Shown: positions 1-8,567 of the stretch, in pieces
Layout: every line of letters starts with the position of its first letter
Numbering within the stretch: the stretch's first letter is position 1
Assembly: GCA_003282205.1 (NCBI GenBank)
Contig: QBZW01000002.1
Span: forward strand, 91,234 to 155,233
Source: Pelagibacteraceae bacterium AG-337-G04
GTDB lineage: Bacteria; Pseudomonadota; Alphaproteobacteria; Pelagibacterales; Pelagibacteraceae
Reading direction: 5' to 3'
Length of the DNA stretch: 64,000 nucleotides
The notes under the pieces: model-generated
Told to the model about the DNA's origin: nothing
The model's database searches: none
What the model saw: the letters and a program-made list of their open reading frames with translations, nothing else
Program-made: the position numbers and the translations under genes

Positions 1-474
1 CACATCATCTCTATGTGGTCTTAATCTATATCCTCCTTTAGATACTGAGAAATCAATATCTAAATTTAAATTTGGATTTTTATAATTTTTACCTAATAGT
101 TTTTTTAGCTCTTTGGAATTTACTTTTCTTTTTAGTGTATATTTTTTTTTATTAAATTTTTTTGGTTTAAACAAACTTTCCCAAGTATTTGCCTTAAACT
201 CCGTTTTAAATTTTTTATCAATTTTCTTATAAAACGATTGTGTATTGAAAGTAGTAAAAAGTTTTTTTGAGATTTTAGAACTTGAGATATATTTGTTGAA
301 ATTTTTTGATCCTTTATTAATCCTGCTTCTGCCACCCATAACCATATCATCAAAACTTTTTGAATTAGTTATTTCTTTAATTAAAGAATTGCAGACTTTT
401 TTACTGATTATTTGTTCTCCAAAAATGACCGGGTAGTTTGATTTAATTTTCTTTAGTTTACTAATTTTCAGCAT
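1..474 (-). CDS. 2OG-Fe(II) oxygenase family protein (partial, 3' end cut by window edge)
   Basis: An uninterrupted minus-strand frame starts with ATG at 474 and runs off the left edge, giving 158 visible residues of a lysine-rich protein. The last visible residues, 'GGYRLRPHRDD', resemble the first iron-binding element (H-x-D) of prolyl-4-hydroxylase-like 2OG-Fe(II) oxygenases. The second His and the 2-oxoglutarate Arg would lie beyond the edge. The start codon directly follows the stop codon of the PanE-like gene (475-477), so the two are probably translationally coupled. The family call rests on one motif. The substrate is unknown, and modification of a protein or sugar is equally possible. 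Confidence 0.55.
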   Translation of the reverse strand, partial: MLKISKLKKIKSNYPVIFGEQIISKKVCNSLIKEITNSKSFDDMVMGGRSRINKGSKNFNKYISSSKISKKLFTTFNTQSFYKKIDKKFKTEFKANTWESLFKPKKFNKKKYTLKRKVNSKELKKLLGKNYKNPNLNLDIDFSVSKGGYRLRPHRDDV

Positions 475-1419
475 TTAGCTGTACATGCCCTCTTTTACTT
501 TAATCATTTTGTACATAAGGTCATTTAATGGTGTGGCTATTCCATGTTTTTTTCCTATTTTAGATACGGCGCCACTTATGAAATCAATTTCAGTTTTTCT
601 TTTATAAAGTACATCAAAAGCCATTGAAGATTTATTTGTTTGTTTTGAGTCAACAATTTTATTAAACATAAATAAACACTCATCTTCAGAAACATTAACG
701 CCATCTGCTAAAGCAACGTCTCTTGTTTCTAAAATTATTTCTTTTCCTAAACTTCTAGAAATGTCATTAGCATTATTATTTATGTAAAGATCAGTATGAT
801 GTAGATCAAAAATAGCTGAAAGTGGACCTATTGCGGTTAAAGCAAAAAGTTTCATCCATTTTCTTTTTTTTACATCCTCAGCAGCAATCATTTCTAAATT
901 ATGAGCAGTAAAGGTGTCTGCAATTTCGGTTATTCTATCAGTTATCCCACCATCATATTCTCCAATCCAAGAGGGTAGAGAAGCATGATTCATAATATGA
1001 CCAGGACCTAAGATATTTGATGCTTGCGTCGTTGTTCCGCCAATTACTTTTTCATCACCAACAATACTTTTAATTATAGCTTCATGTCCTATTCCATTTT
1101 GAAAAGACATAAAAACTGTTTTATCGCTAATAATGTTATAAATGCTTTTTAAAGCAGGCTCTAGAGCTGTTGCTTTACACATTACTATCACAGCATCAAC
1201 TTTTCCAATTGTAGATGGATCTGATGTTGCGGGTACTTTTATAAATCTATCTCCCCCATGACCATCCATTTTTAGACCATTTTTATTTATTTCATTAACA
1301 TGCTCTTTCCAAACATCAATGAGCGTTACATTTAGACCTTTTTCTGCTAGTAGGCCTCCAAATAGACAACCCATTGCCCCCGCACCAAGAACTGCAACTT
1401 TTAAATCTTTATTATTCAT
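475..1419 (-). CDS. Ketopantoate reductase (ApbA/PanE)-family oxidoreductase
   Basis: This 314-residue protein has an N-terminal Rossmann motif 'GAGAMGCLFG' (about residues 12-21). The C-terminal PanE domain contains 'TEIDFISGAV' and 'HGIATPLN'. Family members reduce a 2-oxo acid with NADPH. The central helix reads 'WMKLFALTAIGPLSA', whereas true PanE has Asn residues in the 'VNCVINPLTA' stretch, so the usual substrate-binding asparagines appear replaced. That argues for another 2-oxo acid as substrate. It is transcribed divergently from the DUF1907/PanB-like pair 63 bp away and is followed without a gap by the partial oxygenase. The family call is firm; a role in pantothenate synthesis is doubtful. 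Confidence 0.8.
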   Translation of the reverse strand: MNNKDLKVAVLGAGAMGCLFGGLLAEKGLNVTLIDVWKEHVNEINKNGLKMDGHGGDRFIKVPATSDPSTIGKVDAVIVMCKATALEPALKSIYNIISDKTVFMSFQNGIGHEAIIKSIVGDEKVIGGTTTQASNILGPGHIMNHASLPSWIGEYDGGITDRITEIADTFTAHNLEMIAAEDVKKRKWMKLFALTAIGPLSAIFDLHHTDLYINNNANDISRSLGKEIILETRDVALADGVNVSEDECLFMFNKIVDSKQTNKSSMAFDVLYKRKTEIDFISGAVSKIGKKHGIATPLNDLMYKMIKVKEGMYS

Positions 1420-1482
1420 TTTTAAAATCGAAATATATTTATGTAAAAAAATTATGCAATATATTATGTAACTAACTTATAT

Positions 1483-2451
1483 ATGGAATTAAAAATAGAA
1501 AAAGGAATTTTCAAAAAAATTAAGTTAGAAGAAATATCAAACGTATTAGAAAAAGGTTTGTCAAAGAATTATGATAGTGTAAATGTAGAGGTAATTGATT
1601 GTCCAAATTTAAGAAATTGGGATTGTCCATCTGAAGGTATGAGTGGCAACCAAAAGATAATCGATGTTGGAGGAGAGCCTTACATGCATGATCCAAAATA
1701 TCTTGGAACTGAATTTGATTATTCAGAAATCTCAAAGATGATAGGATCAGAAAAATCATACGCACTTGGGGCAGGATCAGGAGCAATGTCTTGCCTTGAT
1801 GGACACTGTGGAGAATTGGTTATAAATGAAAATTTTATAACAAAAGAAAATAGATCTTTAATTGCTAGGGTAGGAAAAGATAAAGAATGTATAGTAGAGG
1901 ACTATACCGCAAGCAAACATGGTGGGTTAGGTAATGTTTATTATTCCGATGGAGTTAAAGGAAAAGTTATATATTTAAAAATAAAAAAAAGAATTGGAAA
2001 ACAAGGTTCATTACCTCAATCAATAAGAACAGCACTTTCAGAAAATCTTAAAATTGGGAATAAAGATCATATTGCTCTTGCTGGTGTATTTAGAGTTTTG
2101 AATGGAAAAATAAGATCACACGTACAACCAGATTATAAGGATATAAAACATGAATATTATGATCCAAAATTGATGAAATGCACAAAAGATTTTCTACAAT
2201 TTTACGAGCCTGTTGGACCAAAATTACAATGCTATACTGTTTTATGGACTGGAGACCCAACGGGGGGAGATTTAAATTTAAGAGAGTCCGGTGAGCATAC
2301 TCACTTTCACTCATATGAGCACAAGAATGATGCTGGACATTATCATTTTGACGTATCTCCGGATGAAATTGAATATGAAGGATACTTTAATATTGTACAA
2401 GAAGTACATAGAGTGAATAATATCTATAAAGAATTAAAAAATATAAAATGA
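1483..2451 (+). CDS. DUF1907 / C11orf54-type metal-dependent ester hydrolase family protein
   Basis: This 322-residue protein has the hallmark C-terminal block of the DUF1907 family (human C11orf54/PTD012): 'EHTHFHSYEH' followed by 'GHYHFDVSPDEIEYEGYF'. In the structurally known human protein the clustered histidines bind zinc, and weak ester hydrolase activity was reported. 'GAGSGAM' and 'GELVIN' in the first half also fit. The stop codon overlaps the ATG of the PanB-like gene (ATGA), so both are made together. The physiological substrate is not established for the family. Its partner here suggests work on a branched or hydroxymethylated 2-oxo acid or its ester, which is inference only. Confidence 0.8.
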   Translation: MELKIEKGIFKKIKLEEISNVLEKGLSKNYDSVNVEVIDCPNLRNWDCPSEGMSGNQKIIDVGGEPYMHDPKYLGTEFDYSEISKMIGSEKSYALGAGSGAMSCLDGHCGELVINENFITKENRSLIARVGKDKECIVEDYTASKHGGLGNVYYSDGVKGKVIYLKIKKRIGKQGSLPQSIRTALSENLKIGNKDHIALAGVFRVLNGKIRSHVQPDYKDIKHEYYDPKLMKCTKDFLQFYEPVGPKLQCYTVLWTGDPTGGDLNLRESGEHTHFHSYEHKNDAGHYHFDVSPDEIEYEGYFNIVQEVHRVNNIYKELKNIK

Positions 2452-3263
2452 AAAAGATTTATACTTGGGCCGCTCAACCTGCTAACAGAACTCTTACAGT
2501 TGATGATCTTAAAAAAGCAAAAGGAAAAAAAAAATTTACTCAAGTCACAGCTAATACAATAGATGAAGCTGAGGCCGCAGATAAAGCTGGATTTGACATG
2601 ATAATCTGCAATTCTTTTAATGTAAAACAGGTGAGAGAGGGATCAAAGAATCTATTTTTAACTGCTGCGCTAGTATTAAATAAGTTTGTCACTTCAGAAG
2701 ATATAATGAGAGGAGCGTTTGAAGCCTTAGAAAATGGAGCTGATGCTGTAATGACACCTAGAAGTATGAATATCATAGAAATGCTGGCTAATGAGGATGT
2801 TCCAGTTATGGGACATCTTGGTTTAGTTCCAAGAAAATCTACATGGATTGGTGGTTTAAGAGCAGTAGGAAAAAATAGCGAAGAGGCACATCAGCTTTTT
2901 TTAAAATTTAAAAGATTAGAAGATGCGGGGGCTTTTTCTGCTGAATGTGAAGTTATTCCAGAAAATGTGATGGGAGAAATCTCTAAAAGAACGAATATAG
3001 TTACAGTTTCATTAGGTTCAGGAAAAAAAGCAGATGTAATGTATTTGTTTATGGAAGATATATGTGGAGATACTTTAAATCCTCCAAGACATTCAAAAGC
3101 TTTCGGAAATTTATTAAAATTAAAAAATGAAATAAAAATTGAGAGAGTTCGAGCTCTCAAGGCGTTCAAAAAAGATTCAATGTCAGGAAAATTTCCAGGA
3201 AAAAAACAATCTTCAAATTTAAATAAAAAGGAATTCGAGTCTTTTCTTGATAAACTTGATTAA
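2448..3263 (+). CDS. PanB-fold (ketopantoate hydroxymethyltransferase-like) protein with altered active site
   Basis: This 271-residue protein is of the PEP-mutase/PanB TIM-barrel type. It keeps the PanB landmark 'GHLGLVPRKSTWIGG' and the later 'LEDAGAFSAECEVIP' that carries the catalytic Glu. However, the Mg-binding 'VGDS' of PanB is 'ICNS' here, and the Lys/Glu of the 'VKIEGG' segment reads 'VMTPRS'. It is therefore a divergent paralogue that may not make ketopantoate. It starts inside the DUF1907 stop codon. Its 3' end overlaps the convergent aldolase gene by 4 bp. The fold and superfamily are fairly certain; the reaction is unknown, and a lyase acting on a related oxo acid is possible. 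Confidence 0.7.
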   Translation: MKKIYTWAAQPANRTLTVDDLKKAKGKKKFTQVTANTIDEAEAADKAGFDMIICNSFNVKQVREGSKNLFLTAALVLNKFVTSEDIMRGAFEALENGADAVMTPRSMNIIEMLANEDVPVMGHLGLVPRKSTWIGGLRAVGKNSEEAHQLFLKFKRLEDAGAFSAECEVIPENVMGEISKRTNIVTVSLGSGKKADVMYLFMEDICGDTLNPPRHSKAFGNLLKLKNEIKIERVRALKAFKKDSMSGKFPGKKQSSNLNKKEFESFLDKLD

Positions 3264-4051
3264 TAAGTTTCAGTTTCTTTTTTGCTTATTGAGCCTTTCA
3301 TTTTTTCAACAATTGCTTTAGCACCTGCGCTCATTGCTCTTCCATCAGATCCAATTGTTACAAAATTAAATCCTTTATCAATCATTTTTTGAGCATACTC
3401 AGTTGTTCCATTGTGTATTCCTGCAAAAATATTATTTTTTTTGGCATGCTCTAATATTCTTAATATTTCTGAATATGCTTTTGTATCTTCTGGTCTATCA
3501 AATCCTGGTTTCTCTCCAATTGCTAAACTTAAGTCAGCTGGACCAATATATATTCCATCTACACCATCTGTAGACATAATTTCATCTAATTTTTCCAATG
3601 ACTCCTTGGTTTCAATCATAGCTAATTTTAAAATTTCATCGTTTGCATGATCAGCATAATCTGATCCACCATAAATTAATCCCCTTATTGGTCCAAAACT
3701 TCTGTATCCTTTAGGTGGATACATACAAGCTTGAACAAATCTTTCTGCCTCTTCTTTGTTACTTACCATTGGACATATAATTCCATAACAACCAGCGTCT
3801 AAAATCTTCATTATTTGACCTGGTTCATTCCAATTTACTCTAGCAAGAGGAGTTACACCAGTTGACGAAATTGTTTGAAGCATTGGAAGTGCATTTGTGT
3901 AATCAACAAGTCCATGCTGCATATCTACAGTCAGAGAATCCCACCCTTGATGAGCCATCATTTCTGCTGAAACCGTAGTTGGTATTTGTAACCAACCATT
4001 TACAACTGGCTTACCATCAGCCATCATCTGTTTGACTTTATTTTTTCTCAT
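3260..4051 (-). CDS. HpcH/HpaI-family class II aldolase (2-keto-3-deoxy sugar-acid or 4-hydroxy-2-oxo-acid aldolase)
   Basis: This 263-residue protein is a metal-dependent pyruvate aldolase of the HpaI/GarL/RhmA type. It has 'VDMQHGLVDY' (about residues 43-52), with the catalytic His region, and 'PLARVNW', 'YPPKGYRSFGP' and the metal/substrate loop 'YIGPADLSLAIG'. These enzymes split 4-hydroxy-2-oxo acids into pyruvate and an aldehyde. The start codon shares one base with the stop of the upstream aldehyde dehydrogenase (TAATG-type overlap). An aldolase-dehydrogenase pair that releases an aldehyde and oxidises it is a natural reading. The exact substrate cannot be told from sequence. Confidence 0.88.
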   Translation of the reverse strand: MRKNKVKQMMADGKPVVNGWLQIPTTVSAEMMAHQGWDSLTVDMQHGLVDYTNALPMLQTISSTGVTPLARVNWNEPGQIMKILDAGCYGIICPMVSNKEEAERFVQACMYPPKGYRSFGPIRGLIYGGSDYADHANDEILKLAMIETKESLEKLDEIMSTDGVDGIYIGPADLSLAIGEKPGFDRPEDTKAYSEILRILEHAKKNNIFAGIHNGTTEYAQKMIDKGFNFVTIGSDGRAMSAGAKAIVEKMKGSISKKETETY

Positions 4052-5493
4052 TAATAATTGAGACCAAAGTGAGTGTACTTAATGTTCAAATAATCTTTGA
4101 TAGCCATAGAACCACCTTCTCTTCCATAACCTGTTTGTTTTATTCCTCCAAACGGTACTTCAGCAAAAGCAATTGTCGGATGGTTTACTGCACATGTTCC
4201 AGTTTCCATTTTTTCTGAGACTTTGTGCGCTTTCTCTAAAGAATTAGTGTAGATATAGCTTGCTAAACCAAGGTCATTGTCATTTGCTCTTTTTACAACT
4301 TCATCTGTGTCTTTAAAAGTAAGCAATGGAACTAAGGGTCCAAATGGCTCTTCTTTAGCAATTGTAAAATTATCTTTAACATTGTCAAAAATTGTTGGTT
4401 CGTAAAAATAACCTTTATTAAAACCAGCTGGTCTTTTTCCACCACATAAAACTGTTGCTCCTTCATTTTTAGTTTTTTCTACTAATGCCTCTATTTCATT
4501 TAATCTTTTTTCTGTTGTTAAAGGTCCTAGAATTGTATCTTCATCCATTCCGTTACCAACTTTAAGCTTAGTGACCTTTTCAACTAAAGTTTTAGCAAAT
4601 TCATCTTTTTTACTTTCATGAATATAAAATCTTGCAGGTGATATACAAACTTGACCATTATTTCTAAATTTAGCAGTGATTGCCATATCAGTTACTTTAT
4701 TTATATCTACGTCGTCAAAAACAATAAAAGGTGAATGACCACTTAACTCCATTGTAACTCTTTGAACTTTTTCAGCAGCTTGTTTTAAAATTAGTTTTCC
4801 GACTCTTGTTGAACCAGTAATAGAAACTTTTTTCACTATATCAGATGATATTAATTGAGATGAGATTTTAGCTGGATCACCAGATAATAAATTTACTACT
4901 CCTGGAGGAACGCCCGCATCATTTATAATATTCATAAGTTCCATTACACTACCTGGAGTAATTACATCAGGCTTACAAATTACTGAACACCCTGCAGCTA
5001 AAGCAGTGGAAATTTTTCTTGAAGATAAAACTATTGGAAAATTCCATGGTATTAATCCAGCAACAACTCCAACTGGCTCATATTTTACGTACATTCTTGT
5101 ATGTTCAAATCTACTTTCAACTATCTGACCATAAATTCTTTTTGTTTCTTCAGAGTTCCATTCAAAAATATCTGCAGCTCCTCCAACTTCTCCTTTTGCT
5201 TCTGATAGTGGCTTTCCAACTTCTAATGTTAACCACTTAGCCAAAACATCAGTTCTCTCTCTCATAAGGTCGGCAATTTTTCTTATAATTTTTGATCTTT
5301 GCCAAGGTGGAGTATTTCTCCAAACTTCTAGACCTTTTTCTGCAGACTTAAGTGCTTTGTTTACATCTTCTTCACCTGCTTTAGATGCCTTACCTAAAAC
5401 TTCTTCTGTTGCAGGATTTAAAACATTATAAGTTTCATTATTTTGTGATGCTTGCCATTTGCCATCAATGAATTGTCCAAATTTGCTATACAT
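4051..5493 (-). CDS. NAD(P)-dependent aldehyde dehydrogenase
   Basis: This 480-residue, full-length ALDH-superfamily enzyme shows 'GLIPWNFP' (cofactor binding), 'ITGSTRVGK' (NAD loop), the general-base Glu in 'MELSGHSPF' (usually ELGG, here ELSG), and the catalytic Cys in 'NNGQVCISPARF'. It resembles the succinate-semialdehyde/lactaldehyde/glycolaldehyde group. It is transcribed with the HpaI-type aldolase directly downstream, whose product is probably its substrate. The promoter must lie in the 55-bp divergent spacer shared with iolD. The family is certain and the substrate open. Confidence 0.92.
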   Translation of the reverse strand: MYSKFGQFIDGKWQASQNNETYNVLNPATEEVLGKASKAGEEDVNKALKSAEKGLEVWRNTPPWQRSKIIRKIADLMRERTDVLAKWLTLEVGKPLSEAKGEVGGAADIFEWNSEETKRIYGQIVESRFEHTRMYVKYEPVGVVAGLIPWNFPIVLSSRKISTALAAGCSVICKPDVITPGSVMELMNIINDAGVPPGVVNLLSGDPAKISSQLISSDIVKKVSITGSTRVGKLILKQAAEKVQRVTMELSGHSPFIVFDDVDINKVTDMAITAKFRNNGQVCISPARFYIHESKKDEFAKTLVEKVTKLKVGNGMDEDTILGPLTTEKRLNEIEALVEKTKNEGATVLCGGKRPAGFNKGYFYEPTIFDNVKDNFTIAKEEPFGPLVPLLTFKDTDEVVKRANDNDLGLASYIYTNSLEKAHKVSEKMETGTCAVNHPTIAFAEVPFGGIKQTGYGREGGSMAIKDYLNIKYTHFGLNY

Positions 5494-5548
5494 AATTTTT
5501 ATTTTGTGGTTTATTAGTTGAATATTTGAGGAGAATATAACTAGAAAA

Positions 5549-7393
5549 ATGAAAAAAATAAAGCTTACTTGCGCGCATGCCTTAGTTAAACACTTAATTG
5601 CACAGAAAATCTATATAGATGATAAGGTTGAACCTTTATTTCCAGGAGCTTTTGGTATTTTTGGACATGGAAATGTAGCATGTATTGGACAAGCTTTAGA
5701 GGAAAATAAAGATAAACTTCCAACATTTAGAGGTCATCATGAACAAAATATGGCTTTAACAGGTGTGGCTTTTTCAAGAGCAAAAAGAAGAAAGCAAATT
5801 TTTATTGCAACAAGCTCGGTTGGACCAGGATCTACAAATCTAGTTACAGCATCAGCAGTAGCAATGAGTAATAGATTGCCAATTTTATTTTTACCTGGAG
5901 ATACTTACGCAAATAGAATGCCAGATCCAGTTTTGCAACAGGTTGAACACTTTTCAAATCCAGGAATGACAGCAAACGATTCATTTAAACCAGTCACAAA
6001 ATATTTTGATAGAATTACAAGACCAGAGCAAATATTACAGTCACTTCCTCAAGCAATTCAAACCATGTTAGATCCAGCAGATTGTGGTCCTGCATGTTTA
6101 TCTTTATGCCAAGATGTACAAGGAGAAACATTTGAATATCCCGAAGAATTCTTTAAAGAAAGAATTCACAATATTAGAAGACCTAAGCCAGATGATTTTC
6201 AAATTAAACAAGCTATTGAAAGAATTAAGAATTCCAAAAACCCAATTATAATTTCAGGTGGAGGAGTATTTTATTCTGATGCAATGGATGAATTAGGAAA
6301 TTTTGCAGTTAAACATAATATACCAGTAACTCAAACAGTTATGGGATACTCAACAATGAAAAGAGACCACTCTCATTTTGTAGGACCAATAGGAGGACTT
6401 GGAGGAAAGGCTGCAAATAATTTAGCTAAAGAAACTGATCTAGCAATCTGCATAGGAACTAAGCTTGCAGATTTTACAACTGGCTCGTGGGCAAATTTTG
6501 AAAATCCTGAATTTAAGCTAGTTTCAATCAATATTGCTAGACATGACGCAAATAAACATTTAGCAGAGGCAGTTATTGGAGATGCAAAAGTATCATTAAC
6601 AGAATTATCAAATGCACTTGGAGACTGGAGATCATCTGATAGTTGGCATAAAAAATCACAAGATGAGCTTAAGTCTTGGAATGAATATGTGGATAAAGAG
6701 AGTGGGCCAACTAATCAAGAATTACCAAGTTATGCTCACGCTGTTGGAGCAATTTATAGGAATTCAGATCCAACTGATATAGCTGTTACAGCAGCCGGAG
6801 GTTTGGTTGGAGAAGTTGTTCAAGTTTGGCGGCCAAAAGAGTTAAATACCCATGAGACAGAGTGGGGATTTAGTTGCATGAGTTATGAAATTTCTGGTGC
6901 TCTTGGAATTAAAATGGCAAACCCAGATAAAGATGTTATTGCATTTGTAGGAGATGGTTCATATTTATTAAATAATTCTGACATATATTCTTCAGTATTA
7001 ACAAATAACAAGTTAATAATTATCGTGTGTGATAATGGTGGGCATGCTGTTATTAACAGACTTCAACTTTTCAAAGGTGGAAAAGAATTTAACTGTTTAT
7101 TTAATTCATCAAATGTTCAAAATTTAAAAGAAGTTAATTTTGCTCAACATGCTGCAAGTATGGGTGCAAAATCAGAACATGTTTCTAGTATTTCAGAATT
7201 AGAAGAGGCATTTAAAAGAGCTAAGCAGTCAGATATCACTTATGTCATTTCAATTAAAACACATAGTTATGAATGGCTTGAGGGATCTGCTTATTGGGAA
7301 AGTCCTACGCTTGAAATACCAACATCAAAAGAAAATGAAGAAGCATTAAAACTCCACAAAGAAGGAAAATCAAAACAGAGACAAGGTGTTTAA
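5549..7393 (+). CDS. iolD: 3D-(3,5/4)-trihydroxycyclohexane-1,2-dione acylhydrolase (IolD-like, ThDP-dependent)
   Basis: This 614-residue enzyme has the full three-domain thiamine-diphosphate layout. The N-terminal PYR domain includes 'GIFGHGNVACIGQAL', typical of IolD, and the catalytic Glu in 'GHHEQNMAL'. The C-terminal PP domain has the ThDP-Mg motif starting 'VGDGSYLLNN'. IolD opens the ring of the diketo-inositol intermediate in myo-inositol catabolism. No other definite iol gene (iolB, C, E or A) is present in the window, although the next gene is a Gfo/Idh/MocA dehydrogenase that could be an inositol dehydrogenase. A GAGGAG element lies about 15 nt before the ATG, farther than usual. 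The family assignment is firm; the role outside a full iol cluster is less certain. Confidence 0.87.
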   Translation: MKKIKLTCAHALVKHLIAQKIYIDDKVEPLFPGAFGIFGHGNVACIGQALEENKDKLPTFRGHHEQNMALTGVAFSRAKRRKQIFIATSSVGPGSTNLVTASAVAMSNRLPILFLPGDTYANRMPDPVLQQVEHFSNPGMTANDSFKPVTKYFDRITRPEQILQSLPQAIQTMLDPADCGPACLSLCQDVQGETFEYPEEFFKERIHNIRRPKPDDFQIKQAIERIKNSKNPIIISGGGVFYSDAMDELGNFAVKHNIPVTQTVMGYSTMKRDHSHFVGPIGGLGGKAANNLAKETDLAICIGTKLADFTTGSWANFENPEFKLVSINIARHDANKHLAEAVIGDAKVSLTELSNALGDWRSSDSWHKKSQDELKSWNEYVDKESGPTNQELPSYAHAVGAIYRNSDPTDIAVTAAGGLVGEVVQVWRPKELNTHETEWGFSCMSYEISGALGIKMANPDKDVIAFVGDGSYLLNNSDIYSSVLTNNKLIIIVCDNGGHAVINRLQLFKGGKEFNCLFNSSNVQNLKEVNFAQHAASMGAKSEHVSSISELEEAFKRAKQSDITYVISIKTHSYEWLEGSAYWESPTLEIPTSKENEEALKLHKEGKSKQRQGV

Positions 7394-7402
7394 AAACTTT
7401 TT

Positions 7403-8560
7403 ATGAATAAGGTTTTTAAAATTGGTTTAATAGGTTGTGGACATATCGCAGAAACATATTTTAGAGCTGAAAAATATTTTAATAATATTAAAATAATTAA
7501 ATGCGCCGATATAAATTTGAAAGCTGCAAAACGCTGTGCATTTAACTATGGGATAAAATTTTTAACTGTAAATGAACTACTAAAAGATAAAGAGGTTGAA
7601 ATTATTCTAAACCTTACAATTCCAAAAGCACATTATTCAATATCTAAAAAAGCTTTAACAAATGGAAAACATGTATACTCTGAAAAGCCATTAGCAATAA
7701 ATTTAAAAGATGGAAAAGATTTAATAAAATTTTCAAAAAAAAAAAAATTATATTTAGGTAATGCTCCTGATACATTTTTGGGTGGTGGAATTCAAAAATC
7801 AAAAGAACTAGTTGAAAAAAACATAATTGGAAAAATAAAATTAGGCAATGCAGTTTTTGCTTTTCCTGGAATTGAATCTTATCATCCTAACCCTGAACCT
7901 TGGTTCGCAAAAAATGAGGGTGGTCCTGTTATTGATATGGGACCATATTATATTACTGTTTTAGTAAATCTGTTAGGACCTGCAAAAAAAGTAACTAGCA
8001 CCATCATTCAAGGTCAAAAATATAGGACTATTGGAATAGGACCAAAAAAAGGAAAAAAATTTAAGGTAGAATGTCCAACTACTTATTTATCTACAATCAC
8101 TTTTAAAAATAACTCTGTTATAAGATTAACATTATCATTTGATGTAATAGCGCATCAAAGAAATCACATTGAATTATATGGAGAAAAGGGCTCAATGATT
8201 GTTCCAGATCCAAATATGTTTGGTGGATCAGTATTAACTTGTAATAAATTAGGGGAAAATTGGAAAGAGTTTAAGACTACAAAAATGCCTTTAGGGCGTA
8301 TTAATATAAGAACTCAAAGTTCTAGGGCAAATGAAACACCAACTAATGCAAACTATCGAGGAGCTGGATTATCTGAAATGGCATATTCAATTGAGAATAA
8401 AAGAAAACATTTATGTAATGGTGAGATATCTTTACATGTATTAGAAATTATAACTTCTATTATGAAATCAGCTAAATCTGGAGCATCTGTGTCAATTAAT
8501 ACTAACTGTGCAAAACCAAAAAAGTTTTTAGAAATAGATGCAAAGAAATTACTTAAATAA
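7403..8560 (+). CDS. Gfo/Idh/MocA-family sugar/inositol dehydrogenase
   Basis: This 385-residue protein has an N-terminal Rossmann motif 'GLIGCGHIAETYF' and the family signature 'YSEKPLAINL' (Lys of the EKP motif, about residue 93). The C-terminal half-barrel contains 'GGPVIDMGPYYI', which carries the conserved Asp. Such enzymes oxidise a ring hydroxyl of inositols or sugars with NAD(P). It lies 9 bp after iolD, so a role in inositol or inosose oxidation is attractive. The family also includes many aldose dehydrogenases, so no gene symbol is given. Confidence 0.85.
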   Translation: MNKVFKIGLIGCGHIAETYFRAEKYFNNIKIIKCADINLKAAKRCAFNYGIKFLTVNELLKDKEVEIILNLTIPKAHYSISKKALTNGKHVYSEKPLAINLKDGKDLIKFSKKKKLYLGNAPDTFLGGGIQKSKELVEKNIIGKIKLGNAVFAFPGIESYHPNPEPWFAKNEGGPVIDMGPYYITVLVNLLGPAKKVTSTIIQGQKYRTIGIGPKKGKKFKVECPTTYLSTITFKNNSVIRLTLSFDVIAHQRNHIELYGEKGSMIVPDPNMFGGSVLTCNKLGENWKEFKTTKMPLGRINIRTQSSRANETPTNANYRGAGLSEMAYSIENKRKHLCNGEISLHVLEIITSIMKSAKSGASVSINTNCAKPKKFLEIDAKKLLK

Positions 8561-8567
8561 ATTGGCC

